DNA of 38,641 bases from JADKBO01 sp037968395 (lineage in GTDB: Bacteria > Bacteroidota > Bacteroidia > Chitinophagales > Saprospiraceae), in the NCBI GenBank assembly GCA_037968395.1, contig JBBKVK010000009.1:1-38641 (forward strand), read 5' to 3'. Below, piece after piece: positions 24,715 through 33,310 of this stretch. The notes below the pieces were generated by a model. That model was given only the letters and a program-made list of their open reading frames with translations. It was not told the DNA's origin and did no database searches. Position numbers and translations under genes: made by a program. How positions within the stretch are numbered: the stretch's first letter is position 1; each line of letters starts with the position of its first letter.

Positions 24715-24722
24715 CAAAGATA
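24715..24722 (-). promoter_or_regulatory. Bacteroidota -7 box (TATCTTTG) for the Kunitz lipoprotein gene
   Basis: An exact TAnnTTTG on the minus strand, 23 bases before the ATG at 24691, giving a leader of about 17 bases. At the -33 position, 21 bases upstream, there is TTC rather than TTG. It lies back to back with the promoter at 24764-24793. Confidence 0.45.
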
Positions 24723-24762
24723 ATATTTTTTACGTTTATTTGTGAACTTAGCTTGCTGCTTA

Positions 24763-24781
24763 CTTGCTTTCAGAAAGCAAG
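24763..24781. promoter_or_regulatory. 19-bp palindrome, candidate operator in the divergent promoter region
   Basis: CTTGCTTTC (24763-24771), A (24772) and GAAAGCAAG (24773-24781) form a perfect inverted repeat with a one-base centre. It covers the -33 TTG of the reductase promoter and most of the spacer to its -7 box, where a bound repressor would block polymerase. It is also 40 bases upstream of the Kunitz gene's -7 box, so both genes could respond. Confidence 0.5.
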
Positions 24782-24793
24782 GTTGTATATTTG
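24764..24793 (+). promoter_or_regulatory. Full Bacteroidota promoter for the SDR gene
   Basis: TTG at 24764-24766, a 19-base spacer and TATATTTG at 24786-24793, both elements exact. Transcription would begin near 24800, about 18 bases ahead of the ATG at 24818. This is the cleanest promoter in the window. Confidence 0.65.
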
Positions 24794-24817
24794 AGAAATT
24801 CAAATTAAAAATTAAAA

Positions 24818-25834
24818 ATGAAAAAAGTATTAGTAACTGGAATTTCAGGATATGTTGGCCAACATTGTGCGGCTGAGCTATTAAAAAATGGATATGCTGT
24901 AAGAGGATCTGTCAGAAGTTTATATAAAACTGGCGTAGTGACAGATGGAATTAAAAAAGTAATTGATCCAAAAGGAAATCTAGAATACTGTGAACTGAAT
25001 CTTTTGAAAGATGAAGGTTGGGAAAAAGCCATGGAGGGTTGTGATTATGTTTTACATGTCGCCTCTCCTTATGTATCAAGTGAGCCAAAAGATGAAAATG
25101 AATTAATAAGACCCGCTGTTGATGGAACACAGCGAGCATTAAAAGCAGCTAAAAAAGCAGGTATTAAGCGAGTAGTTTTAACTTCCTCAATCGTTGCAAT
25201 GTTGGGGGAAGCCAATGGTTCTATAGATGTAAATCAAGATAGTTGGACGAATGTAAATGCCAAGCATGCTACAGCATATTTAAAAAGCAAAACACTAGCA
25301 GAAAAAAGTGCTTGGGATTTTATAAAAAACCAAGAGGGTGATAATAAACTTGAATTGGTTGTAGTGAATCCAGGACCTATTTATGGACCAACACTTTCCG
25401 GTAATTTATCTGGAGAATCTATGACAATGTTTAAGAATCTTATTACAGGAAAAATGCCAATGTTACCAAAAGCAGCAATAAATATGTCGGATGTGAGGGA
25501 TATTGCCAATATTCATGTTCAAGCTCTAGAAAACAAGGATGCAAATGGTAAACGATTTATTGTGAGCACTGAAAAAGCACATTCTTTTCAAGAGTTGGCT
25601 CAGATTCTAAAATCAAATGGGTACGATAAAGTAAGTACGAAACAAGCTCCTAATTTCTTGTTAAAATTCCTGGCTAATTTTAACAGTGATTTAAAAGGGA
25701 TGCGTCCTTTTATTGGGAACACTTTCAATGGAGATGTACGAGAAACAATGAATACTTTTAATTGGAAACCAATTGAACTAAAGAAAACTGTTTTGGATAC
25801 AGCGAAATCTATAGAAGAAGTAATGCAAAAATAG
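24818..25834 (+). CDS. NAD(P)-dependent extended short-chain dehydrogenase/reductase
   Basis: 338 residues, cytoplasmic. The N-terminal Rossmann motif is VLVTGISGYVGQ (TGxxGxxG, residues 4-15). RVVLTSSIVAMLGE is the SSS-type segment and AYLKSKTLAEKSAW contains the catalytic Tyr and Lys (YxxxK). VVNPGPIYGPTLSG is the NPG...GP phrase typical of the dihydroflavonol-4-reductase/cinnamoyl-CoA-reductase-like group. The bacterial members reduce aldehydes or ketones; the substrate here is not evident. It has its own promoter with a palindrome inside it and ends at a strong terminator, so it is monocistronic. Confidence 0.9.
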   Translation: MKKVLVTGISGYVGQHCAAELLKNGYAVRGSVRSLYKTGVVTDGIKKVIDPKGNLEYCELNLLKDEGWEKAMEGCDYVLHVASPYVSSEPKDENELIRPAVDGTQRALKAAKKAGIKRVVLTSSIVAMLGEANGSIDVNQDSWTNVNAKHATAYLKSKTLAEKSAWDFIKNQEGDNKLELVVVNPGPIYGPTLSGNLSGESMTMFKNLITGKMPMLPKAAINMSDVRDIANIHVQALENKDANGKRFIVSTEKAHSFQELAQILKSNGYDKVSTKQAPNFLLKFLANFNSDLKGMRPFIGNTFNGDVRETMNTFNWKPIELKKTVLDTAKSIEEVMQK

Positions 25835-25858
25835 CACTTGAAAATATAAAACGATAAC

Positions 25859-25890
25859 AATCGGGCTGGTAGAATCTAGCCCGATTTTTT
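25859..25890 (+). terminator. Rho-independent terminator after the SDR gene
   Basis: AATCGGGCT (25859-25867) pairs with AGCCCGATT (25878-25886), extended by GG/CT inside to leave a six-base loop, followed by a run of T to 25890. It lies 25 bases past the stop. Confidence 0.88.
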
Positions 25891-26229
25891 CATTGCAAAT
25901 AATAGCTAATAGCTTCATAGAGATTAATAACAAAACTTAAATCACTAGTTTAGAATCATTTTCAAAGCGCTATTTTCGTAGAGTATTTTATTTCTTCCAT
26001 GACAATTTGACTATCAACATTTTAGCATGATTAAGTGAGTCAGCTTTATCTAAAATTCCGGTTAGCTGTTAACAGCAATTATTTAATACAAAATCAGTAC
26101 TATTCGCAAAGTAAATATTTCGAAAATTAACGAAAAACTATATATTTTAACTATTTTGCAGATAATTCATAATATTATATTTTTTAGTACAAAGAGAATG
26201 CTATTATTTAGTGTTTTAAACTTATTTTG
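25891..26229. other. Intergenic region before the decarboxylase gene
   Basis: 339 bases, AT-rich, no ORF worth reporting. It contains a perfect 12-bp palindrome GCTGTTAACAGC at 26065-26076, a possible regulator site, and CTATTTTG shortly before the gene (about 26151-26158), which is only a near match to a -7 box. No RNA gene was recognised. Confidence 0.5.
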
Positions 26230-27615
26230 ATGAAGAATACACTTGATTTATTTCAAAGAATCACCAAGGACCTTTTGATGGATGAAATGAAAAATCCAGT
26301 GGCCAAACATATTCCTTCTTCTGAATTATTTGATACCCTTGATCTCTCCTTAAAAGGAGACCCTTTGAGTGAAGAAGAATTTGAAAAAGTAATAAAAGAA
26401 TTAGTATTCGCTTCACCACGAACTGCAACAAAAGGATTTTTTAATCAGTTGTTTGGTGGCCGAAATGACAAAGCAATTTTAGGTGAGTTACTCGCTGTAA
26501 TTTTAAATAACAGTATGTACACATATAAGGCGGCAGGAGCTCAGATAGGCGTAGAGAAAGTTATTTTAAGAGAAGTTTGCAATATGATTGGTTGGGGTAA
26601 AAATTCGGATGGCACATTAGCACCTGGAGGTTCAATGACTAATTTTATGTCTATGTTAATGGCAAGAGATAGAGCTTCACACAAAGTGATTAATCAAGGT
26701 GTTCAACAAAAAATGATTGTTTATACTTCAAAATTGTCACATTATAGTATTCCAAAGAATGCAACTTTTTGTGGAATTGGAAGAGATAATGTTAGATACA
26801 TTCCAACGGATAAAAAAGGGAGGATTTTAGTAGATCATTTAGAAAACATGATTGAACATGATTTATCTGTAGGAGGGTTACCGATTATGATAAATTTAAC
26901 TGCTGGTACAACGGTACTTGGAGCATTTGATCCTATACGTCCGGTTAGCGAGATATGTAATAAACATAATATGTGGCTTCATGTAGATGGTGCCTATTGT
27001 GGATCGGTTTTGTTTAGCAAAAAACACAAACACTTGATCGATGGAATTGAGTTGGTAGATTCATTTAGTGTTAATGCACATAAAATGCTTGGGACTCCAT
27101 TGTCCTGCTCTATCATAGTAGTAAAGGATAAAAAACATTTATATGATTCTTTCTCAAAAGATGCGAGCTATTTATATCAAACTGATCACGATGGATTTAA
27201 TCTAGGGAAGACATCTTTGCAATGTGGAAGAAGAAATGATGCCTTGAAGTTTTGGACTCTTTGGAAAAGTGTAGGCACTTCTGGTTTAGAAAAAATTGTG
27301 GATCATCAATTTGCATTAGCAGATACTGCTCGAAAATATGTTCGAAACAATAAAGATTATACGCTTTACAGTTATGATGAAACGATAGCAATTTGTTTTA
27401 ATTATAAAGGCATTTCAGCTCGTGATATTTGTACATTATTGTATGAACATTCGGAATTGTTAGTAGGTTATGGTTCATTTAAGGAGGATGAATTTATTCG
27501 TTTAATTACAATCAATGCTGAAAACGAAGATCAAGACATTTTAAATTTCTTTAAAACATTGGAGCAATTTGTTGAAGATAATGTTGCTTTGTTTGAGGAA
27601 CGACTTATTGCATAA
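26230..27615 (+). CDS. PLP-dependent group II decarboxylase (glutamate/cysteine sulfinate/aspartate decarboxylase-like)
   Basis: 461 residues from ATG 26230; a TTG codon sits directly before it. The fold is aspartate-aminotransferase type. Landmarks that match the GAD/CSAD group are FFNQLFGGRND, MYTYKAAGAQIGVE, LAPGGSMTNFMSML, HVDGAYCGSVLF (PLP-contact Asp), NAHKML with the Schiff-base Lys at residue 285, and SLQCGRRNDALKFWTLWKS. The last phrase is close to the form in animal GAD and CSAD and in bacterial PanP. Probable reactions are decarboxylation of aspartate, cysteine sulfinate or glutamate, giving beta-alanine, hypotaurine or GABA; which one is not readable. A sodium:solute symporter follows 77 bases downstream in the same direction and may import the substrate. 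Confidence 0.9.
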   Translation: MKNTLDLFQRITKDLLMDEMKNPVAKHIPSSELFDTLDLSLKGDPLSEEEFEKVIKELVFASPRTATKGFFNQLFGGRNDKAILGELLAVILNNSMYTYKAAGAQIGVEKVILREVCNMIGWGKNSDGTLAPGGSMTNFMSMLMARDRASHKVINQGVQQKMIVYTSKLSHYSIPKNATFCGIGRDNVRYIPTDKKGRILVDHLENMIEHDLSVGGLPIMINLTAGTTVLGAFDPIRPVSEICNKHNMWLHVDGAYCGSVLFSKKHKHLIDGIELVDSFSVNAHKMLGTPLSCSIIVVKDKKHLYDSFSKDASYLYQTDHDGFNLGKTSLQCGRRNDALKFWTLWKSVGTSGLEKIVDHQFALADTARKYVRNNKDYTLYSYDETIAICFNYKGISARDICTLLYEHSELLVGYGSFKEDEFIRLITINAENEDQDILNFFKTLEQFVEDNVALFEERLIA

Positions 27616-27692
27616 ATTATTTGACTACAGATTAAGGCTAATACTATTATTTCTAATTTTAATTATCTCATCAAGCATTTTAAATCAACGTC

Positions 27693-29192
27693 ATGGAAAT
27701 CTCTAAATTTATTGCCCTTGGACTTTATGTTCTAATTTTGTTCCTAATTGGAATTGTAGCCTCTCGTCGAGTCAAAAGCATGAGTGATTTTTATGTTGGT
27801 GGTAAAAACATGGGGTTTTGGGCTGTAGCTTTTTCTGCAAGAGCTACAGGAGAATCGGGATGGTTGTTAATTGGTTTGACAGGAATGGGGGCAATCTCAG
27901 GAATGTCTACTTATTGGGTTGTGGTAGGTGAGGTTTTAGGGGTTGCGATTTCTTGGTGGTACATGGCAAAACGGTTTAAAAGAAAATCAGATGAATATCA
28001 AGCCATTACGATTCCTGATTATTTAGAAAGTCATTTTAAGTCAAAGACAAAAACACTGCGAATTTTAGCTTCAACGATTCTTTCCGTTTTTGTAATTATT
28101 TACGTGAGTTCTCAAATTGATGTTACAGGCAAAGCCTTTGAATCCATGATGGGTATCAATTACTTTGTAGGTGCTATTATAGGTTTTTGCATTGTGTTAA
28201 CTTATATTTTTATTGGAGGATTTGTAGCAGCAGTTTGGTCGGATTTGTTTCAAGGGCTGTTAATGTTGCTGGGATTAGTCCTATTGCCTATTGTCGTTTA
28301 TTTTTCAATGGATGGAAGTACAGGCGTAATAGAAAGTTTAAACCAAATCGATCCTGCTTTGACAAACCTGTGGGGCACAAGTGAGGATACCTGGATGAAT
28401 GTTGCGTCAATGTTAGGGTTTGCAATGATTGGTTTAGGATTTCTTGGATCTCCACAAGTATATGTTCGTTTTATGTCCATCAAAGACGAAAATGAAATTG
28501 ATAAAGGAAAATGGGTAGCGATAGTTTTTACTCTTTTAACAGATGCAGCAGCAGTAACAATTGGTATTTTAGCTCGAGTATTATTTACTGAAAATGGACA
28601 AGATCCTGAAGCTATATTAGGGAATAGTGGCGAAGACGTCTTGTCTATTATGACAGAAAATTTCTTGCCATATACATTAGTTGCAATATATGTTGCAGTG
28701 GTGCTTTCTGCAATAATGTCTACTATTGATTCTTTGTTAGTGATAGCTTCTAGTGCAATCACTCGAGATCTTTACCAAAAAGTATTTAACCCTAATATTC
28801 CAGATAGAGACTTGACAAAAATGTCCCGAATTGTTACGCTGATTATGGCATTAGTTGCCTTAGGAATCGCAATAATCATTGCTCTTAATTCCCCTGATCG
28901 TACTGTTTTTTGGATGGTTATTTTTGGCTGGTCTGGAATTGCGGCTTCTTTCTGCCCAGTAATTATTTTGTCTTTGTTTTGGAAAGGCTATTCCGAGGCG
29001 GGAGCGATTGCTTCTATGATTGCAGGATTTCTTTGCGTTCCATTCTTTAAATTTGTAGTGACTAGGATGGACGGTATTGGTCCTTATTTTGAGAAACTGG
29101 ATGTATTAGCGCCTTCTTTTTTAATTGCGATTATTGTAGGTTGGGGCTTTTCAAAACTGTACCCAGGAGAGAAAGATATACTTAAAAATTAG
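27693..29192 (+). CDS. Sodium:solute symporter, PutP-like
   Basis: 499 residues with about 13 hydrophobic segments, the size of the SSF family. The first segment is FIALGLYVLILFLIGIV; YVGGKNMGFWAVAFSARATG then ESGWLLIGLTGMGAISGM matches PutP's Na+/proline region, keeping Ser57 and Trp59 equivalents, but the Asp55 equivalent is Gly with Glu in the next position. ITIPDYLESHF, FIGGFVAAVWSDLFQGLLML and VVLSAIMSTIDSLLVIASSA are further SSF signatures (the last holds the Na2-site Ser residues). It would bring an amino acid or organic acid across the inner membrane with Na+. The decarboxylase gene upstream and proC downstream both point to amino-acid substrates. Exact substrate uncertain. Confidence 0.9.
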   Translation: MEISKFIALGLYVLILFLIGIVASRRVKSMSDFYVGGKNMGFWAVAFSARATGESGWLLIGLTGMGAISGMSTYWVVVGEVLGVAISWWYMAKRFKRKSDEYQAITIPDYLESHFKSKTKTLRILASTILSVFVIIYVSSQIDVTGKAFESMMGINYFVGAIIGFCIVLTYIFIGGFVAAVWSDLFQGLLMLLGLVLLPIVVYFSMDGSTGVIESLNQIDPALTNLWGTSEDTWMNVASMLGFAMIGLGFLGSPQVYVRFMSIKDENEIDKGKWVAIVFTLLTDAAAVTIGILARVLFTENGQDPEAILGNSGEDVLSIMTENFLPYTLVAIYVAVVLSAIMSTIDSLLVIASSAITRDLYQKVFNPNIPDRDLTKMSRIVTLIMALVALGIAIIIALNSPDRTVFWMVIFGWSGIAASFCPVIILSLFWKGYSEAGAIASMIAGFLCVPFFKFVVTRMDGIGPYFEKLDVLAPSFLIAIIVGWGFSKLYPGEKDILKN

Positions 29193-29363
29193 TTACGAAC
29201 CACAGTGTTACAGCTTTATTGCATGCTCTTTATGAAAAAAAATTAACTTGATTGTGTAAATTTAGTTTTAGAATGGTACAACTAAAAGTATATTGATTAA
29301 AGGCCAGTAAGTGTAGAGAACACAGTTATTTATAAATAAAATTAATTCACCTCATACTATTTT

Positions 29364-30170
29364 ATGAAAGTATTAGTAATTGGAGCGGGCAACATGGGTC
29401 TTACATATGCAGAAGGGATTTCTAAGTCAAAACTCCTTAAGAAGAAAAATATAATGGTATTAGATAAATCTGATGAAAAATTAGCAGAACTAAACCAAAT
29501 CCTACACTTCGATGTCTATAAAGAATTGAAAGATTGTGTACCTAAAGCGGATGTCATTTTTGTTGCAGTCAAGCCACATCATGCAGAAGACCTATTGAGA
29601 AAGATTCGTCCGATGATCACTTCAGGCCAAATACTTATTTCGATTATGGCGGGTATTACTTTGAACTCTATACAAGACTTTAGTGGGGTGAAAAAAGTTA
29701 TTCGAGCTATGCCCAACTTGCCGGCAAAAGTTGGACTAGGGCTAACCTCTTATGTAGCAACACCAAATCTTTCTCGAATAGAGATGTTGACAGTAGAAAG
29801 CTTGTTAAATGCAACTGGTAAGTCTATTCTTGTAAGTAATGAGAATCTAATTGATGCTTCCACTGGAATTTCTGGTAGTGGACCAGCTTATGTATTTTAT
29901 TTCATGCAGAGCATGATGGAAGCAGCATTCCAAATGGGGTTTTCAAAAAATGAATCTAAGGTGTTGGTAAGTCAGACATTCACAGGAGCTATAGAACTTT
30001 TTAATCAATCTGATCTATCTCCAAATTCTTGGATGGAGAAAGTAGCTTCAAAGGGAGGAACAACTCAAGCAGCGCTGGATTCCATGGATGATAATAATGT
30101 TAACGAATTAATTAAGGAAGCAGCGTTTGCTGCATTTGCTCGAGCTGTTGAATTGGGAAAAGAAAACTAG
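29364..30170 (+). CDS. proC: Pyrroline-5-carboxylate reductase
   Basis: 268 residues, normal length. The N-terminal NAD(P) motif VLVIGAGNMGLTYAEGI is followed by VIFVAVKPHHAEDLL, ISIMAGITLNSIQDF, VIRAMPNLPAKVGLGLT, STGISGSGPAYVFYFMQSM and the C-terminal ASKGGTTQAALDSM, all classical ProC signatures. It makes proline from P5C in the cytoplasm. It lies 171 bases after the PutP-like symporter, so it probably has its own promoter, although the sequence upstream shows no exact -7 box. It meets an opposing transcription unit at its 3' side. Confidence 0.96.
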   Translation: MKVLVIGAGNMGLTYAEGISKSKLLKKKNIMVLDKSDEKLAELNQILHFDVYKELKDCVPKADVIFVAVKPHHAEDLLRKIRPMITSGQILISIMAGITLNSIQDFSGVKKVIRAMPNLPAKVGLGLTSYVATPNLSRIEMLTVESLLNATGKSILVSNENLIDASTGISGSGPAYVFYFMQSMMEAAFQMGFSKNESKVLVSQTFTGAIELFNQSDLSPNSWMEKVASKGGTTQAALDSMDDNNVNELIKEAAFAAFARAVELGKEN

Positions 30171-30258
30171 AATGTATAAATAAATAATTGTCATTAAGAT
30201 TATGATTAGCATTAAAACCATTAAAGACTATGAAGTAGAATTCTAGTGAAATTTCTTA

Positions 30259-30378
30259 TTAAAAATGTTTTTTTATTTTCTTCGACGTCGAGTCCTTCTT
30301 ATCACTGATCTTACCTGGATATTTACCTTTTGGATCAGAATCAATTTTATTATTATTTAAGCTAATTTCTAAGTTCAC
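30259..30378 (-). CDS. Possible 39-residue basic protein after adenine deaminase
   Basis: A short frame with GTG at 30378, beginning one base after the stop of the adenine deaminase gene. It reads MNLEISLNNNKIDSD then PKGKYPGKISDKKD and ends KKIKKHF. The tight spacing suggests translational coupling, but it is short and Lys-rich, so a chance frame is possible. No function is proposed. Confidence 0.3.
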   Translation of the reverse strand: MNLEISLNNNKIDSDPKGKYPGKISDKKDSTSKKIKKHF

Positions 30379-30379
30379 A

Positions 30380-31417
30380 CTAACCTATTTCCTTCTCATC
30401 TATCGAATTGAAATAAGCATTTACATCAGCAATGTGCTTCACTTTGTCTTTAGGACTCAACCAGCTTGCTTCAAAAGCATTGATGGCCAATTGCCTCAAT
30501 TGACCTTTATTTAAGTTTAAGGCTTTAGCTGTTTCATAATAATTTTCAGTCATATAGCCTCCGAAATAAGCTGGATCATCGGAGTGTATGGTTGCTAATA
30601 TTCCTTTATCGAGCATTTTTGCAACAGGATGATCCTCCATTTTTTGTATGACTTTAAGGGCTACATTACTAAGAGGACACAAAGTTAAAGGGATATTATT
30701 ATCAAGTAATCTTTGTACCAATGCTTCGTCATCTAAACATCGATTTCCATGGTCTATCCTTATCACCTTTAACAGATCGAGTGCTTCCCAGATATAGTCG
30801 GCTGAACCTTCTTCTCCTGCATGAGCCACTAGTTTGTAACCTTGATTAGCAGAAGCTTTAAACACATTTACAAACTTACTTGGAGGATTACCCATCTCAG
30901 AGGAATCTAACCCTACCCCATCAATCCAATGTTTGAAAGGCAGAGATGATTCAAGGGTTTCAAATGCTGATTCTTCACTTAAATGCCTCAAATATGACAT
31001 AATGAGCCTGTTGGATATGTTTAATTCTTGTTTAGCTTTTTCAAGGGCTTTATGAATGCCATTGATGACAACATCAAATCCAACCCCTCTATCTGTATGA
31101 GTTTGTGGATCAAAAAACACCTCTACATGGACAACATTTTGACTGTGTACTTTAGTAAGATAGGCCCATGTCAAATCAAAAAAATCTTGCTCATGGATCA
31201 ATACCTGAGCACCAGTATAATAAATGTCCAGAAACTCTTGCAGATTATTAAACTTGTAAGCTTTTTTTAATGATTCGATAGAGTCATAATCCAAGGTAAT
31301 GTTATTTCGTTTGGCAATTTCAAACATAAGTACTGGTTCAAAACTCCCTTCAATGTGCAAGTGCAATTCTGCTTTGGGAATGCCTTGAACGATTTTTGTT
31401 AAGTCAGATGATTCCAT
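30380..31417 (-). CDS. Adenine deaminase (adenosine deaminase family)
   Basis: 345 residues from ATG 31417; the frame also has a TTG at 31438 that would add seven residues, but the family begins near the ATG. PKAELHLHIEGSFEP has the metal-binding HxH, VVHVEVFFDPQTHT and VGLDSSEMGNPPSKF follow, VAHAGEEGS carries the metal His and catalytic Glu, and TIHSDDPAYFGGYMTENY ends the active site. The SDDPAYFGGY and GEEGxxxYxxEAL phrases mark the Aah1/bacterial adenine aminohydrolase branch rather than true adenosine deaminase. It turns adenine into hypoxanthine for purine salvage. Branch assignment is from family knowledge. Confidence 0.9.
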   Translation of the reverse strand: MESSDLTKIVQGIPKAELHLHIEGSFEPVLMFEIAKRNNITLDYDSIESLKKAYKFNNLQEFLDIYYTGAQVLIHEQDFFDLTWAYLTKVHSQNVVHVEVFFDPQTHTDRGVGFDVVINGIHKALEKAKQELNISNRLIMSYLRHLSEESAFETLESSLPFKHWIDGVGLDSSEMGNPPSKFVNVFKASANQGYKLVAHAGEEGSADYIWEALDLLKVIRIDHGNRCLDDEALVQRLLDNNIPLTLCPLSNVALKVIQKMEDHPVAKMLDKGILATIHSDDPAYFGGYMTENYYETAKALNLNKGQLRQLAINAFEASWLSPKDKVKHIADVNAYFNSIDEKEIG

Positions 31418-31722
31418 GTGATTTATAATATTTGGCAATTATTTATTCGTTAGAGAAAGTCAGCCAAATTTAAGAAGATATTTGGATTTATTATAGCCAC
31501 CAAACTTTATAAACCAACATTTCTAATTACTTAAAAACTCTCCTTTCTAGATTTGGGCTAAATTTCAATTACATACCTATAATTTTAACTAAGCCATTAA
31601 ATCAATTTAAGCAAATAAACAAAATTAGAATTTCACCCAAAAGGGTGAGACTACACAAATGCTAGGCATGTATATTTGTTATAATAATTTGGTATGAAAT
31701 TCTATTCATCAAAAAACAAATC
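31418..31722. other. Divergent intergenic region between adenine deaminase and the beta-helix protein
   Basis: 305 bases, AT-rich, no convincing ORF or RNA. It contains the palindrome at 31631-31650 and a TAATAATTTGG segment near 31681-31691 that resembles, but does not match, a -7 box for the gene at 31723. Confidence 0.5.
31631..31650. promoter_or_regulatory. Inverted repeat upstream of the beta-helix gene, candidate operator
   Basis: TTTCACCC (31631-31638) and GGGTGAGA (31643-31650) flank AAAA; seven Watson-Crick pairs and one G-T pair. No T-run follows and no transcript ends here, so a protein-binding site or a leader hairpin is more likely than a terminator. Confidence 0.4.
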
Positions 31723-33135
31723 ATGAACACAATTAATAAAACAGGTTTTACAATCTTATGTATATTTTTATTGGCTAATGTTAATTTTGGCCATATTGCT
31801 TTTAATAACATAGAAGATAGCTTTGTAGGTGTTTCTTCAAATATAACTTCCTCAGTCAAGTTTGATCCAACGCATACTTCACCTATTTTTGCAAATAAAG
31901 GACGTAAATGGTATGTTAGCAGTGCAAATGGCTCAGGCCAAAAAGGTACAAAGGAAAAACCTGCTCGAGACCTTGGTAATATTATACATCATTTAAAACC
32001 AAATGATGTTATTTACATCGCGGGTGGAAGCTATGTAAGTAAAGGAGGACAAGGATCGGATGAAATAAATGTACCAGTTCAAATATATGGAGGGTATGAT
32101 GAAACATTCACCAAAAGAGATCCTTGGGGATTAACCAAAACCATTTTTACGGGGACCAATGAGTACATGAAATTAACAGCTCCGAGATTATATATTCGAA
32201 CAGATCAACAACGGGAGAGTAATGGACAATTATCCACAGGGTCTGAAATCATTGTGGACGGACTTCTTTTTGACAATGGACCTCGAAATCGCTACCATGA
32301 AGACAAAGGCCTTGCCATTAGAAGACAAGCCAGCCCAAATTCTGGACATAATCCGAGTCCTGAATCTGGTGGGGTAGTGATAGTAGCTAGTAAGTATACC
32401 CACGTTACAGTAAAAAATTGTGTGATTATGAATACCGCACCAACAGAAGGTGCATTATCGATCCGTATCTTTCATGGAGCAAAAGGCATTGTTCAAAACA
32501 ATCTTTGTATTAATAATACTGGGTACGGTATCCATATTCGATCTGGGTATACTGGTTCTGACCCAGTACTTGTGCCAAAATTTCATGTAAGTAATAACAC
32601 GTCACTTTTCAATTGGAAGCATGATGCTGTTGCGAGTTATGGTGGTGATGCCTTAGCGGTTGATAAATATTTAACAGCAACAATAGAGAACAACGTTTTT
32701 GGATTCGGCCATATGGGAGGCGTTTATAATAAAGGGTCGAAGATTTTACTGAATAATAATCTATTTACAGGCAATTCAAAATACGATTACAAAGAGATAA
32801 ACGATATGATGAATGTAAAATATCTTTTGGATGAATCTAGCTTATTAGATCAAAACAGTGACGGAAATCAAGCCACTTTAATTCAAATACCTGTAGCCGA
32901 AAGATGGGCTAAAGTATATGGTTCAAGAGTAGAAATTACAAGAGAATCGGTGGATGCTTCTGTACATGCTAGTAACTCTGGTGCAAATCAATTGCGAAGT
33001 ATGCTAGGTCTAAATTTACAAGCAGCCGGCACATCGGTGGATGCAGAAATATTTTTACCGAAACTAGAAGTGGACGAAGCTCTTCCAGCTGGCGGTTTGC
33101 CTTGGGAAGGGAAGGGTTGTCAAAGACCGATGTAA
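31723..33135 (+). CDS. Secreted right-handed parallel beta-helix protein
   Basis: 470 residues with an N-terminal hydrophobic signal segment (KTGFTILCIFLLANVNFG). After it comes KWYVSSANGSGQKGTKEKPA with DLGNIIHHLKPNDVIYIAGG, the standard opening of DUF1565/pectate-lyase-like beta-helix proteins. Repeated short strands with Asn turns follow (VTVKNCVIMNTAPTEGALSI, GIVQNNLCINNTGYGIHIRS, ATIENNVFGFGHMG, ILLNNNLFTGNS). The usual role is binding or cleavage of polysaccharide, but no catalytic residues can be assigned. The C-terminus (about 400-470) is not a T9SS sorting domain. A hairpin lies downstream at 33239-33278. Probably envelope or extracellular. Confidence 0.85.
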   Translation: MNTINKTGFTILCIFLLANVNFGHIAFNNIEDSFVGVSSNITSSVKFDPTHTSPIFANKGRKWYVSSANGSGQKGTKEKPARDLGNIIHHLKPNDVIYIAGGSYVSKGGQGSDEINVPVQIYGGYDETFTKRDPWGLTKTIFTGTNEYMKLTAPRLYIRTDQQRESNGQLSTGSEIIVDGLLFDNGPRNRYHEDKGLAIRRQASPNSGHNPSPESGGVVIVASKYTHVTVKNCVIMNTAPTEGALSIRIFHGAKGIVQNNLCINNTGYGIHIRSGYTGSDPVLVPKFHVSNNTSLFNWKHDAVASYGGDALAVDKYLTATIENNVFGFGHMGGVYNKGSKILLNNNLFTGNSKYDYKEINDMMNVKYLLDESSLLDQNSDGNQATLIQIPVAERWAKVYGSRVEITRESVDASVHASNSGANQLRSMLGLNLQAAGTSVDAEIFLPKLEVDEALPAGGLPWEGKGCQRPM

Positions 33136-33238
33136 AAGGTAAAAGTGAAGCAGGATTTTGATAGGGAACTCCCTTTTTATACGACTACGGATTCACCTCC
33201 TTTTCAAATGACAATTGTTGATTTTAAAATTAAAACAT

Positions 33239-33278
33239 AAGGGATATACAGACTAAATATTGGTATTGTATATCCCTT
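33239..33278. terminator. Hairpin between convergent genes, possible bidirectional terminator
   Basis: AAGGGATATACA (33239-33250) pairs perfectly over 12 bp with TGTATATCCCTT (33267-33278) around a 16-base loop. The flanks are only moderately T-rich on either strand. It sits between the convergent ends of the beta-helix gene (33135) and the lipoprotein gene (33311). Confidence 0.65.
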
Positions 33279-33310
33279 TAATATCGAATTAATCTTACTC
33301 CATTATTTTT

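Noticed and set aside
28298..28762. 154-residue minus-strand frame opposite the symporter
   Set aside because: Antisense shadow inside a clear SSF gene.
30380..31417. True adenosine deaminase
   Set aside because: SDDPAYFGGY and the HLxEE pattern fit the adenine aminohydrolase branch better.
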